A DNA stretch of 64,000 nucleotides, taken from NCBI RefSeq assembly GCF_021018805.1, contig NC_086247.1, positions 140,736,102 to 140,800,101 on the forward strand. The letters run 5' to 3'. This document shows positions 13,901 to 27,200 of the stretch, in pieces (position 1 is the stretch's first letter; the number at the start of each line of letters is the position of its first letter). Under the pieces are notes generated by a model, which saw only the letters and a program-made list of their open reading frames with translations, was not told where the DNA came from and did no database searches. A program made the translations under genes and the position numbers. The DNA is from Prinia subflava. Taxonomy: Eukaryota; Chordata; Aves; Passeriformes; Cisticolidae.

Positions 13901-16900
13901 ACAGGACAGCTTTGTATTCACGGCATCTTCTTGCATTTTTAATTACTATGTACCAAATATACTTTCTGGTCTCTTTTAATATCTCAAGCTTTTAGGATAG
14001 GATGACTTTTTCTAACTTTCTCTAGTTGCATGTTTCTCTGTTTCATCAGTTCATAACTTTACCTATTCTCTTTGACATTTTTTCAGCTTTTCTGCATTGC
14101 TTATGCAATATTGAAATTCCTTTTTCTATTTTTGTTTCCTCTTTATGTATACTGATCCATGATATATTCAATAATTCACAGCTGCTTACTAAAAGAATCT
14201 TTTCATCCCTGATGCAAACACAAACACACGCCCAGCTGAGGGATGTGAGAGCTGTGTACATAAAGCCCTTGCAGGAGCTTCTTTCTGCTAACATTGCAGC
14301 TCTGGTCTCCCATCACTATCATGATTTCTCTTTCTGTTCATCTTTTTAAATTCAGTTGCCTTCTCCTTTGGCAGCTTTCTCCTCTCTAAATATTGCTTGC
14401 AACTAATCATGAGAGCTGAGAAATAGCCATCCCTGCAGCAAGCCACAGTCCTCTGTGGTCTCAAATTCCTTCAGCTACTAAAGAAAAGGTAAAGCTCTCC
14501 TTTAATCACAGTGCCCACAGAAGGGACACAACCCCAAACATCCGAACACATGGGCAGAGTGAGGCCTTTCCCTGAGGCTGCACAAGTGGAAGCAGGAAGG
14601 ATCCAACCCTTGTCTCCACAAATACAGAAGGATAAACTCGGCAGGAGTTGTTGGCATCGTTAGGAGACTCTTCTCACTGGCACTTGTGGAACTAATTGTA
14701 AAACCGTGTTTTAGTGCGTGGGAGGCTGGAGATAATTTTAGTGATGGTGAAAAGTGCCAGACTTATCAGACATGAAAGATGTTGCTCTAGATTTCACTTG
14801 TGTAGTGCTTTATGTCTACTCTAACTCAGTGGAACAAAACATTACTGGTTTGACTGGAGGGGGGTTGATTTAGTAATTGTTAGCACACTTGTTTTGAAGC
14901 ACTAATGAGTAGGCAGAGTCTTCTCTTCACAGAACCAGTACTATATAGGCAAAAGGATTAAGAGCATCATTTTGCTGGTGTCTGCCTATTCTGCTGTAGA
15001 GTCAGCACTTCCATGCACACAAAATTATTAAATATATCTTTGGTACCACAACTAAGGAAATTAATAAGCTTTCTTATACATCAAACCAAGGGCGCCATTA
15101 ACTTCTTATTGGAGGGCACAAACTGAGCTCTGAATAGTCTTCTGTTGTACTTTCTTGGAGAAAAATACACTTTTTGAGTATTTACAAACTCTGGAAAGGC
15201 TTGGGGGAAAGTGCATATTGTGTTACCTTACTAGCCAGAGACAGGATAGTTATTTGAAACGTAATTCATTTCTTGACTTGCCCAACAGTATTTTGATAAT
15301 TGTAGTGAAAACTTTAAACAAATAGATGAAATGCAGTATAATTTTGTGTCACTGAACTCTGGGGATTTTATTGAAGGGCAGAAGAAGAATATATTGGTTT
15401 TTGCACTGGGGCTTCCAGTGGTCAAAGAACACCATTGGCTCTGTTTGGAACTGTCAGTCAAAGCTTTTCTGATGTGAAATATAAGACATATCAGAGCTAC
15501 CAGTTTCATCAGCCAGAGCAGAGAGTGTTGGTGATCATTTTCAGTAAAGGTGACCCCATGACAAAGCCTTCAGTCCAGCACCCTTCACTTATCAGAGAGC
15601 ACATTTCCCACTGATCTTCAGCATCTGCAGTGGAGTGGAATGGATCCATCATGAGTCTGATTGCCTTCACACCACAGGAAAATCTGGCTCACTGTGAGGC
15701 TCAGGCTCGTATTCATATTTGAATATCTGCTCTGAGGATTACACTGCATGCCCAGGAGTGACTCACACACCCAGGCAGTCCTGCCCTCCCTGGGGGCAGA
15801 TGTTCCTCTGGACCCAGAGCTTTGTTCCATAAGCTGTCTAATCCAGTTTGCACTTCCAGCTCCCACCAGTGCAGATATTCTTAGCATATATATTCTATTT
15901 TATAGAACCATTTCACCTGATGATGAAAGACACCTGATAAGGCACAACTGTCCTCAAGAAAATACAGCCAAACACCTCCCTGCCCCAAATCCCAATCTAT
16001 TATCTCAACAATCTGCTTTTTCTCCTGCATCTCAGAGAACAACAGTGATCTCTGAGGCTGATAGGACCAGTTTTCTTCTTCCTCTTGACATCTCTCTCTC
16101 TGGCCAAAATCTTCTCTTCCCAAAAGCAGCTTGGACACAGGCTTTGGACTGTCTTCCCTACTTGCCTGTTCTCACGTCTCCCTAGAAATGCAATGATTTC
16201 CCATCTGACCATGTTAATATCTGTAATCAAGTGGGCTGATTAGAAAGAGGAGCTGCAACTCTGCTTTATGAGACATAGCTTCCATTCCATGTATCACTAC
16301 CCAAAATAGAGACCTATGTAAAAGGATTAGTTTCTTTAATATTATTTTGCTGTGTTGGATGAAGAGGGATTGGAAGTTCATGAAGCTGAGAGAGCAAGCA
16401 ATAGAACCATATAAGGATGTATGGACCCAAGAAAAAGCTTCACAAATAGGCTTGAGAGAGCCTGATATAGGACTTAGATCTGAAAAACTGTTGCTGCTTA
16501 AGACCTACCCTATAGTAGTGGAAAACAAGGCTTTGATTATAAATAAACAGACACACCTGATTTCATCACTGGTTTCTCATCAGACTGTGAAATAACCCAC
16601 AGCACTAAACTTGGCTGTTCATGTCAACCAGAAGAGTCCAACGTGTTTAAAAGATAGATAACTGCAAATGGGAAAGATCCTTAGCAGTAACCTGAATTCA
16701 GACAGTTTTAGTAACTACTTCACTCAGTCTGGTTTTGGATCCAAGCAGAGCTGGTAGAAGAGGGAAAAAACCTCAGCTCTGGAAGCCAAGGGCAAAGAAA
16801 CAATGTGGGGAACAAAATGAGTTACCTCGTGAATGGCAAGTTTTGGCTTGCTTCTAACTGCAGTAATACGAAGACAAAGTGATTCACTCTGGCAAAGTTT

Positions 16901-19900
16901 TCCAGCTTGAGGAGCTTGAAATAATAAGACCGCCCACAACTGCTGCCTGTGAGTGAGCTCAGGGAGGGGGCTAAGGGCAGCCTGAGAATATTGGGGTGAT
17001 ATGGGAAAGGTAGAAGTGGAAAGTTCATCTTCAGCAGGGTAGAGATAAGTGTTGGCCTGCTGAGGAGGAGGGAAGAGAGGTAGTAGCAATGGCATTGCAT
17101 TCTTGTAAAAATAAAACTGAGTTCTGTGAAAGAAAAACCCTTCTGCTCTTCTGCAGAGGTTGGGAGATGAATGTTCATGTGTGTCACGTAGCACTGCACC
17201 TTGGAGGAATTGCCAGGTCACCATTCAAAGTCTTCATTTTGTCAGCTGCTGAGTGAAGGTGTGTGTATATACATATATATATTTTAGAGGTGGGTAGGAA
17301 GGGTGGCATGACCTACCTGTGGCAGGCTAGTCACAGAGTGAAAAAGAAACTAAAATAAAGCTGATATTGATTTTCTGCCTGAGAGTGGTTAATATTTATC
17401 TAGATGTTCAAACTGGGTCAGGCTGCAGCTTATAAAAACTTGGCCAATCACAGCAAGATTTTCCAACAAACCTGTTAACATTTTTCAAGTACAGACATGC
17501 TGATACAACTTAAAAGAAAGTTACAGAATTGCAAGTCTTATTACTGTCACTTAAATAAAACCTCCAAGACAATTAATTACATGTGTATACTTTTAACTTT
17601 GTCAAAATGTATGCAATAGGTAATAAATTTTATTTTCTTAACCTGTATTTAGGTGGGCACAGCAAAGTTTTGTTTTTTTATTACTTCCAAATCACTTATC
17701 ACCAAAATCATACTTTGGCCCCAGGCATTTTCCTCATTTCTTTCCATTCTGTAATTCAGTGACCACAAAATTACACGAGGTTAACTACAGAAAGATTAAT
17801 TTTAGGTTGTAACCATTTCATCTTGCATGGGCGTTTCTCTCTGTGGGCCATCTGTGCTTGATAGCTTGATACACACAGTCCATTTGCCTTTCTTAAGGGA
17901 ACTTACATTTAGTGGTTTCAATCCCTTTCAGTGTGTAGACCCCAAACAACTATCAATGCGTCTTTTGATGCTTCCAGAAAAATTTAGAACTACTGACAGT
18001 AAGTGGGGAGTTTTTGCCTGCTAATTCTTAGTGGTAGCACCTCAGAGGTCCATGGACCCCAAACCTAAAGCTACCAGAAGCCTCTGTGACTTGCACAGAG
18101 TTACTCCACCTGTTCTGCAAAGGAGTCTGACTTTAACCTTGTATTAATGAACAACACTGAAGTTGTGTGCAATTATGAATTGCATGGGACATGAAATCTG
18201 TCAGCCATTTGAAATATGAGCTCAAAAATGGTATATAGGCTCTTGTATAATAGAGGTATGAAGAAATGCCAAGGTCTACGGTTGTATCCAAAACTCATGT
18301 TTCTAGTTCCTTCCTTCCTGTACATCTATAGGAAGAACTGCCCATATTTGGGCCTAAGAGTTCATTGAGAACCATCTTACAGCCGGGGTGTGTGAAACTT
18401 CACTGCAGCGTGGTAGGACAAGCTCATGGAAGAGAGTCCTCCTCCTCCTGCAGCTTGCTTAACCCTCTAGCCCTGAACAAGGGTTTTCCCCAAGGGTTGC
18501 TTGAGCCCCAGGAAGAGAGAACTCAGAATAAGATGAACCCATGGATAATTGAATGAGCACAGCCTCATTTTTTTAAAAAATATATCATCCTCTGATGATA
18601 TTCCTCTCTGATTTGTTTTTATAAGTTTAGGCAGCTGTCTGCTGGTACAGCTGCTACCGGAGTCCTGCCAGAGGAGCCATAATTTCTTAATAGCCTCCAC
18701 CAATGAGTTGTCATGTTAACAAAACAGAAGAGAAAACGTAGCTGTAGAGCAGGCAGATGTAACCCCAGGCTAAGGAGGCAGCCACTCGTAGCACCTTCTC
18801 TAACGTGGCCCAGAGGACACCTGGAACCGGTGCACCCAGGAGCAGGTGGGATGTGACCCTCCCTCCTGCAACCACCAAGTTTCTGTCCACCTACTTAGAC
18901 ATGTAAAGCCAAGGTTCAGCTGTGCACGAGGCAGGCAACAAACCCAGGAGATTTCATGTGTCCCATTCACTTCTGAAGAGGGGGCTGACAGTAACACATT
19001 GACAAGCCAGGCCATCAGCTATTCGAGACGATCAAGAGCAGTGACATTTCCACATTTTCAGAGCTCTCAACAAACACAGCTAATTAAGTCTTGCATCATC
19101 TCTGCAGTTAAATGCAAGTGAGTATTCATCTCCCCTTTTGACAGAGGAGGAAGCTGAAGTCTGGGGGGTATTTAGGGCCATGAAGTGAGTCACTGGCACA
19201 GCCAGAGATATTTTAAGAGCTGTAAGCTCCATGATCACTGTCTTTTCATTTAAGTTATTAGACTCAAAAATACCTCCTTCGCCACATGAATTGTAAGGAA
19301 GATATTCTTCCATTATAAGTAAGAACTGTATGACCTTTTTCCTCACTGTGACACTAATTCTGAAAGTATTGTGACCTATTCGCAGTATAAAGAATATTTC
19401 TCATTGCATGCACTATTCAGGTAGGAAAAACAAGAGGTGATAGGAATGCCCTAGGTCTCCTAGGCATGGCTGGCATACAAGACGGGGAGCATTCATAAAG
19501 TGCCCTGCCTTCCTGCCAGCCCCTTCTCTGGCTGCCTCCTGCCCTGCAGACAGCAGTGTCTGTGGCTCACGATGAGCAGCTGCACTGGGTGAATTTCAAA
19601 GTATATAGAAATAATTCCTGCCACGTAAGTGTTAAAGAAGACACAACAGGTGGATGAAAGAGAGAACTGTAGAAGTTATCAGTGAAATCAGCCTCTCTCA
19701 GGCCTTTTTTTCAACTTGAAAAAAAAAACAAGCCCATTTCCAAATATAACATGGACACACAATTTCATTCAAATTTACTAAATGTATGTCTTAATTAGGA
19801 TTCAGAGTAATCTAATGTACATATAATTATTTACAGACAAAGCAGTAGGTGTGTGCATGGGCGTCTGAAGGCAATGACTTCTCAAAGCAAGTGTTGCCTA

Positions 19901-21055
19901 AACTAACCTGCCCCAACTTGTAACCAAGCTTTCTCCAAAGCAGAGCAGTGGGCCAGCTTGCTGGGCGTAGCACAATGGGAGAGTGCAAGTCAGAGATTGG
20001 AAAGGTGACACGAGGATCACTTTTCTATCACTCTGATCTTGAGGTTATTTTCTGGATCTCCTTTTTCCTTTGGCTCTGGGAATGTCTCAGTGCTGTAAAC
20101 AAAAGGTGCTCAAGAGCAGCATCCTGGGAAGGCATCTCCCTGAGCAGTTCCGAGTATCTCTGCTCCGTCTCCCTGACTCGGTCAGGAGCAGCAGGTAACA
20201 AAGAATCAACAGTACTCAACAGAACCAAAATCCTTACAGGACATTCTTCCCAAAGAAGAGCGTTTCTAGGAGGAAATAAATCAACTTTGGGGAGAAATGG
20301 AACAGCTATATTGTATTAGATTACACGGTTTAATATAAGTTGAGAGATTTTGCTTCAGACAAATTTTGCCCTCTATTATTTCCTGGGGAAATAAAAAGTA
20401 CACAGGAAATACTTAAAAAATTGGTCAGCACACTTGCTAGCAAGCCATAACATAAGTTGACATTTTTACTTTAATAAAGTACTATAAACTTTTGGAACTA
20501 CTAAATATTACAGACAAATGCACGTGCTGACAATTAGGTTTCTGTATTTAGAACACTTATCTAAGCTGGGCATCTTTCTCATCAGCTGAATTTCATCAAT
20601 GGCTGTGATCCGGTATGTTACTAGTTCTCAGCTTGCCAATTCAAAAGTAACTCTGGGTGCAATTCTGTTCCCAGCAGCACCATCTCTATACCTGTACTGC
20701 AATTAGAATCCTTGTTTACCAAGGTTAATGCCAGGAGTGCAAGCAAAGCGTGGCCCAAAGCTGCATGAACACATAATACATGATTCTATGAATACAACCT
20801 AGATTCAAATACAATAAACAGTAAAATAATATTTCTTGGCCAAAACACGCCTTTGATTACCAAGTTATGTTCATGGATGTGTTGCACACATCCTTTCCAT
20901 TAACATTTAAATAGCAATTTCATGCTGGATCCTCATCCTCCTATCCACATGTTTTGCTCACTCCTCCTTTGTTAACTCATAAGCACTTTTGGAAATGCAC
21001 CGCTGCCACAAACCAGACTAAGCCAACACATGTGCACAAGGACATAAAACCTGCC
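10917..21055. other. Intergenic, no gene recognised
   Basis: No recognisable exon or RNA gene. The longest open frames (about 166 codons on minus at 16724-17224 and about 145 codons on plus at 15748-16185) overlap open frames on the opposite strand, have no family resemblance, and lack splice or promoter context. A short GT/AT dinucleotide tract lies at 17259-17282. Confidence 0.65.
17259..17282. repeat. GT/AT dinucleotide microsatellite
   Basis: A short run of GT followed by imperfect TA repeats, about 24 bases, in intergenic DNA. Confidence 0.7.
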
Positions 21056-21200
21056 ATACTGTGTCAAGAGCCATGATCCATCTAGCTCACTACTGTAACC
21101 TCAGAACTAGGAGCAGATGTTTTTTGGAAGACTACAGAAGACAGAGTATTTCTAGTGTGAAGCCCCACATGGCATTTCTTCACAGCTTCCAGCACCACAT
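21056..21200 (-). mobile_element. Degenerate CR1 LINE 3' fragment
   Basis: The segment containing GATCCATCTAGCTCACTACT, then AGCAGATG and a GAAGA-rich stretch, resembles the 3' part of old sauropsid CR1 elements (typical text GGTCCATCTAGCCCAGTATCC, followed by an AGCAGATGCTTAGGGAAGA-like stretch). In this orientation the element's 3' end faces left, so it lies on the minus strand. It is heavily diverged, and the right limit is uncertain: similarity may continue weakly to about 21.2 kb. Confidence 0.5.
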
Positions 21201-24200
21201 TAAATATTTATATGACTGATGTAATATTACATATTTCCATGTTTCCAGATCCTCCAGTGCTAGAGGATAAAAAGAAACTTCTAGTGCAGACCTAAAACCT
21301 CCAGGCTAATCAGAATTGGCCCATCTGCTGTCATTCATCACCAAACTCTGCACTGTCACATTCATTTTCTTTAGTCTATTAAAGCAATATGATTATGACA
21401 CTGGATAAGTGTCCATAAAACAGTGGGAAAACCATAGTAAAGAGGGCATAGTCACAGTTAATGCATTATTTATACATATAAACCTCCCAGCTAACACTGC
21501 ACATGGACATCTCTTTCCAAGTATCAGCCCAGTGACCTTCTGCTCAAGGGCCCCAGAGGTGAAATCCTTGGCTGGTTTTTTATTCAGCCCTTTGTCAAAG
21601 TTTGTGTTTTTGTCTCAGGGCACTGAAGTTTAGCCTGTGTGCATAAGGCTGTCTTGCATTCAAGAAAATACTGCCAACCCCATGGAGGAAAACAAAGGAA
21701 CTGGGCCAGTGTATAACCATGTATTTGTTTGCAATGGCACATTTTTAGGAATGCGCTGGCTTCCTGCAGCACATCTCAAATCCCAGTAATTAAAAGAGCT
21801 GCAGTGAAGGGGATTTGCAAATCAGATTTTCCAAGCCCCCTGTTTTCCTTTGTGGGAGCAATGCCTCCAGCTCCACCCAGCATGGCAAGCACATGACACA
21901 GTGACAACCTCCTGCCACCACATGCTGGGACAAAAGCTTGGTGCTACCAGAAGAGCTTAGCTCCTTCAGGGTGAGAGGGACATCCCATGCCTCCCTATTC
22001 CATAAAAACATACTGAAAGGATCTCCTAAAGAAATGAAAGCATGAAATGAAGCAGCTCATGTCTTCTGAGCTGTCTAAAATTTTCTAACATTGCCCATTA
22101 TTTTATAAAACCTCAGACAGACCCTGGTTGAACATCAATGATTTGTTGTATATAAAAGTTTTATATGTTTTAAAATCAGACCAAACCAAATACTGTTCTG
22201 AAACTAATGGCAAGTCCTACCTTTCTGTAGGGAGTTGTCTCTAGAGATGACTTTTCTTGGTACAGATGGTCAGGTGGTTTCTTTACCCAGCAGAGTTTTC
22301 TTAGTGTTTCTCAGGTATCATCACTCTGTCTCCCATTTCAGAAAATGGGTTTTCTTAAAAAGGTTTTCTCCTTTGCAGGTTTTGTTACCAGGAAAATGTT
22401 TCCATCATGCTGCTAATATCCTAGCTCACCTTAGATCTTCTAAAATATAATTCTCCCCCTGTCTAATACAGCAGGGCCTAATGTCTCCTCTGTCACTATT
22501 ACTTGTCACACCTTACTGCACATTCTGCTGTAAATCATATTCTGATGAATTTAAAGAAACACAAAAATATTCCTTCATCTCTAGATTTTCTGTGCTCCTA
22601 CTTTTTATTATTAGCTTTCTTATTTTTCCTGCGAAGTTGCATGTTTTCCCTTGTTTTGCTATGCAGCCCTGCATTCCCAAGGCAGAGCAGGACACATCAA
22701 TTCTCCAGCCACACAGCAAGGAGCTTCTGCTGGCACACAAACACACAGCAAGGGCCTTAGGGGTGATGAATGACAACCTTCGACTGTTTTTCCACCAAAA
22801 CCTCTTTTGAATTGGACAGGATTCTGTCTTTATAATATTCTCATGTAGTCAGAATCAGCAGCAACAGCAGACACTGAGAAGAGTCTGGAGTGGACTAACG
22901 AACCCCAGAAGTACCAGTTTAAAAGCAACAAGAACAGCTTGTGTGGACACCGTGGCAGGCCAAGGCAGCACAGTGCCCAGGAACTGCCAAAGCTGCTCTG
23001 CCCAGGGCTGACCTGGAACACTGGGAGCAGAGAAAATGAAGAGACCTGGCACAGGAAGGCTGGGAACACACAGGTTCCGTATTCTCAACTGCATCTGTCC
23101 TGCCAAGCATAGAGTATCTGATGATCATTGACCAAAAAATTTCTCAGGAACTTCTCTAAAAAAAATTACAGCTTTTTGTTAATACTGTGAAGGTTTAAAA
23201 AAACCTGACAGAAGCAGAGCATGGACATTACAGTGGTCTCCTTTCAAAATAAAAAGAAGAAATTGCTAAGTTCCTTCTAGGAACAAACTAGCCAAAATGA
23301 GAAAAACTACTGCATGAGGCAGTTGTTGCACTGTTTGTAAATTTAACAGTGTAGGTGGTGGTGAGGACCACTGTAGAAAGGGGATGAAGTCCATGGCTTT
23401 GTGGGAATGTTCTGGGAAAAGCAAAAAAGCCAAAATTAAACAAGATCAAAGCTCATTACTTAAAACATAAAAAAGGCAAAAAAGCCCATGTTGACCAGTT
23501 GGCTGGGAGCACAAATACTGAGGCTGTGAAAAGGAACCACCTCCTATTGTTTCATCCCTAATGTCATCCAGATAACATAATTTTAGATGTTATTTCCACA
23601 GACATAAAATAAATAAAATAGTATCACAAATTTATGTAATGTTTTACTTTCCAATAAAAGTGATAAGATTAACACAGAATACATATAGCATATATATAAT
23701 ATATGAAAATATAATATATATACATAAATATAAAAACCAAAAGAAAAGTAATAAAACTAAAGACCTGGGTATTGACTATGCACTTCATAGGCTGCAAAAT
23801 AAATGAAACTGATCTCCCCCTTGTCCACTGGAAATAAACCCCAAATTCCATATAGTAGTAAAAATATCACCAACCAATACAATCTGAAAAAAATTTCTTG
23901 ATTAGTTCGTGTAATTTCAGGCAGGTTTGCAGCCAGACTGTGAGCACAGCAATGCTAATGTGTATCTGGAGAATCCTATTAGAACTGACAAATTTCTCAA
24001 CTTCACATCTCTAATGCCCTCGTGATTATTGTCTGTTGGATTTGGGTTTGGTGAAGACACACCTGGTCTGAAAGACACAACTGAAGGAAGAACAGAGGTT
24101 GATCTGGTGCTGCTGCTAAGTGAACTCCATGTCACCCTTTCATGGCAGGATACTCAGTACTGATCCTCATATATCTCAGATATAATCCTTTTGATCAGTC

Positions 24201-27200
24201 TCAGAGGACAATGCATTATTTGGTTAAAATAATCATGCAAAATCTATAGTAATTTGACATTAAGACAATTTTCTATATGGACACAAATATTTCCCTAAGT
24301 ACTTCTTTCTAAAGGAAGTATCACAGTCAGCTGTGGAGTATTTGAAACAAAACTTCTGCATGAAACTTACTTTTCACTACTACTCCCTTGCCAATAAGTT
24401 TTACAGGGATCTCAGCAAGCACCAGCTGCTCCCTTCAACTCTGTTAGAAATATACTCTCCAGTGGTGAATAAGCACCGTCGTCATCCTGCATTCCAGAAA
24501 CAGACCCCATGGAATGACCCTGCTGAACACAGGAACAGCAGGAAAACCACTTGCAATGCCTCACCAGGCTGAATTGAGCTGCTGCCTGCTGCTTTGACAG
24601 GCCAGCTGCTGCTTGGAGAGCAGCACAAGACCCCCCTAAGAGTTTAAAAATACAAGAAACAATTTCTAAATGCCTGTGTAGACATCAGTGAGATGCTAAA
24701 GCGAACTGCTGGTGAGTTTATTACATGAGCCTCATGTCTTGATTAAACAAGAGTTGTTTTGGTTTGCCATGAAAATAAAGAAAAAAGTAGATGTAGATCT
24801 ATCAAAAGACAGATCTGCCCCTAGCCTGTGACCCCAGGAGCTGTGTCCAAGGAACCTGGTGGAGCAAGGACAGCCACACCACCACCTGTCCATGCTGAGA
24901 CAGGTGCTGCTGCTGCCTCCTCCAGGCTCTGCTGGCTGGCTCCAGCCTTCACTGAGCAGTGAATTCAGCCCAGGGGAAGTGGAGCATGACGGCTCACTGA
25001 GACAGATAAGCAGATCAATTATTTAGTGATTCTCTCCTGAAAGGCTTCACTCAGCCTGTGTTGCACTGGCAGGAAGTCTGCCTCAATCTCTGTAAGGTTT
25101 GACTATGTGAGCACTACATGTCCACATCTTTAGTAACCAACAAGTCAGAGAGAAGAAAATGTCAATAACGTGGCACAATATGGAAATACTGATTTTAAAT
25201 ATGTATATTATTAAATACAAATCAGGGACGCTGCCCAAAAACTAGACAATTATTAGAAAACCTAATTAATAAATATTTTTAATTATTAATAGCATCATCT
25301 TGTGCTACTATAAATGAGATAAACTATAATTTTTATTAATGCTAACATCTTGTAACTACAGTCCTAAAAAACAATTTTTAATCTTGAGATACTTACAGTA
25401 TATGTCTAAATTCTTTAGGTTTTAGATTTTATTTTGCTTAGCAATTAAAACTGACTCACTTTTGAATTGGTCCACTCTTATCAATACACTTTCATTCTCT
25501 GAATTCAGCAGCAGAAACAGCAGTAGTGTCTGTGATGAAAGTTTAAATTTAAAAATGCTTTTGCTAAAGCTTCACCAAAAAATGTCAAGGAAACATTCTT
25601 ACTGTGCAGTCAGTGAAATTCTTCCCCAACCAGCATTATTAGCAAAATATATGGAAGGAAATACAGACTGTCAATGCTAGCTTAGAAGAAGCAAACTAAG
25701 AAAATAGCATCACACACAACAGTGTGGTATCAGATTTTCTCTTTCTCAAGCCTGTAATTCCTCATCTTGTATGTACTTGATATTCCCTCCTTCCAACTTG
25801 CTACTTCCTGAAATTCGAAAACTAGAGAGAGAGAATCATGGCTATTTTTGCTACATGCTTTAAGAAGGCATAAGGATTGAATCAAGTTAGGTAGTTTGCT
25901 TTAATATGTTTTTCACAACAACACATGTTTTTTTACTGCTGTACAATGCTTTAACCACTTGTTTGAGCTGCTAGGGCTTTCTCTCATGCAAGACATACTT
26001 TTATTTGCAATATGCAGCCCATATTAATAGATTCTACTTAATGAAGTCTAAAAACCCCTTTGAAAGGATAGACGTGCCACATTTAACACAGGGACCTTCC
26101 GTGCACTGTGATTATTATTTCAAATTATTTCTCTTTGTCTTGGTTTATCTCAGGTTGAGATGAGGAGGTCCTTGTCCCAAAGCAGACCCAGAGCAGAGAT
26201 GTGGCCATGAGGGACAGGGATGGGCAGCCAGGGCTGGGCTGGAATTTTTAACAGAGCTCTTAATGCAGACAGGCTTGGAGCTCCATAAATAAGTGCTGTG
26301 ACACAGTATTTTAGAAAGACAAAATTATCTTCATAAAATTAAGGAAACCATGAAGGCAGAAGACAAGGTGAGAGCTGGGGACGACATAAAGGTCAAGGGG
26401 GTGAAGAGGAATTAGGAAGAGCTCCCACCACAAGGCAAAAGGGCTCAAAACAACTACAAGAACTTTTCTTTCTGCAATGAACAAAGTTTTTTTCCTTCTA
26501 ATCCTTCAGGCTCCCAGTCAGATGTGGTGACAGCTGCTCATGCTATGATGCAGGGTCAAAAGAATTTTAAATATGTCTTTTTTTCAACTCTGAAAAAAGC
26601 CCCTGCTCTTGAAGGAGCTTTCCTTTCTGGACACCTGAAACGGTTGCTTGCTGCACAATTTGCACAGCTGTGAAGGTCTCAGTTTTAGACACCTTTAAAT
26701 AACTACCCACTCTGAGGGGGCAGAAACAGAGGAAGCAAAGAATTTTGAAGAAAACAAATTATAAACTTCAGCTTCTACTTTTCACATCTTCTCACACCAG
26801 TACTTTGGCTTAAATACCACTAAAGCTGATAGGCACAAATGCTACCTCCATGTCAGAGCATGAGAAATATAAGAAGTAATTAGGCTCAATCTCCAGCAAA
26901 CACCACATGCAATAAGAAAACTCCTATTAACAAGACACTCCTGTTTGTCACATACTGCCTCAAACTGGCAGTCACATGCAAGAGAAATACAGCCTATTAG
27001 GGAAGAAAGGCATCCTTGACAGAATCTAATCTCAGAGCTTTCAAGCAAACACTCAATCTTTCAGACTAAAAAAAAAAAACAAACAAAACAAGGGAAAGGA
27101 TCAGAGGACTGAATACAACCACACCTTGCCAGAATCAGAAATGCAAAAGCTACCAGCCTGTCCCCAGAAGGTCTACAAGAAATACTCTTAATTCCTCAGC

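Noticed and set aside
15748..17224. Open frames of 145 and 166 codons at 15748-16185 (+) and 16724-17224 (-)
   Set aside because: Overlapping frames exist on the other strand or in other frames, and no motif, promoter or splice context supports coding.
20775..20800. ATGATTCTATGAATA as a plus-strand CR1 terminus
   Set aside because: Only one copy of the 8-bp ATTCTATG-like end is present, and the sequence before it does not resemble CR1.
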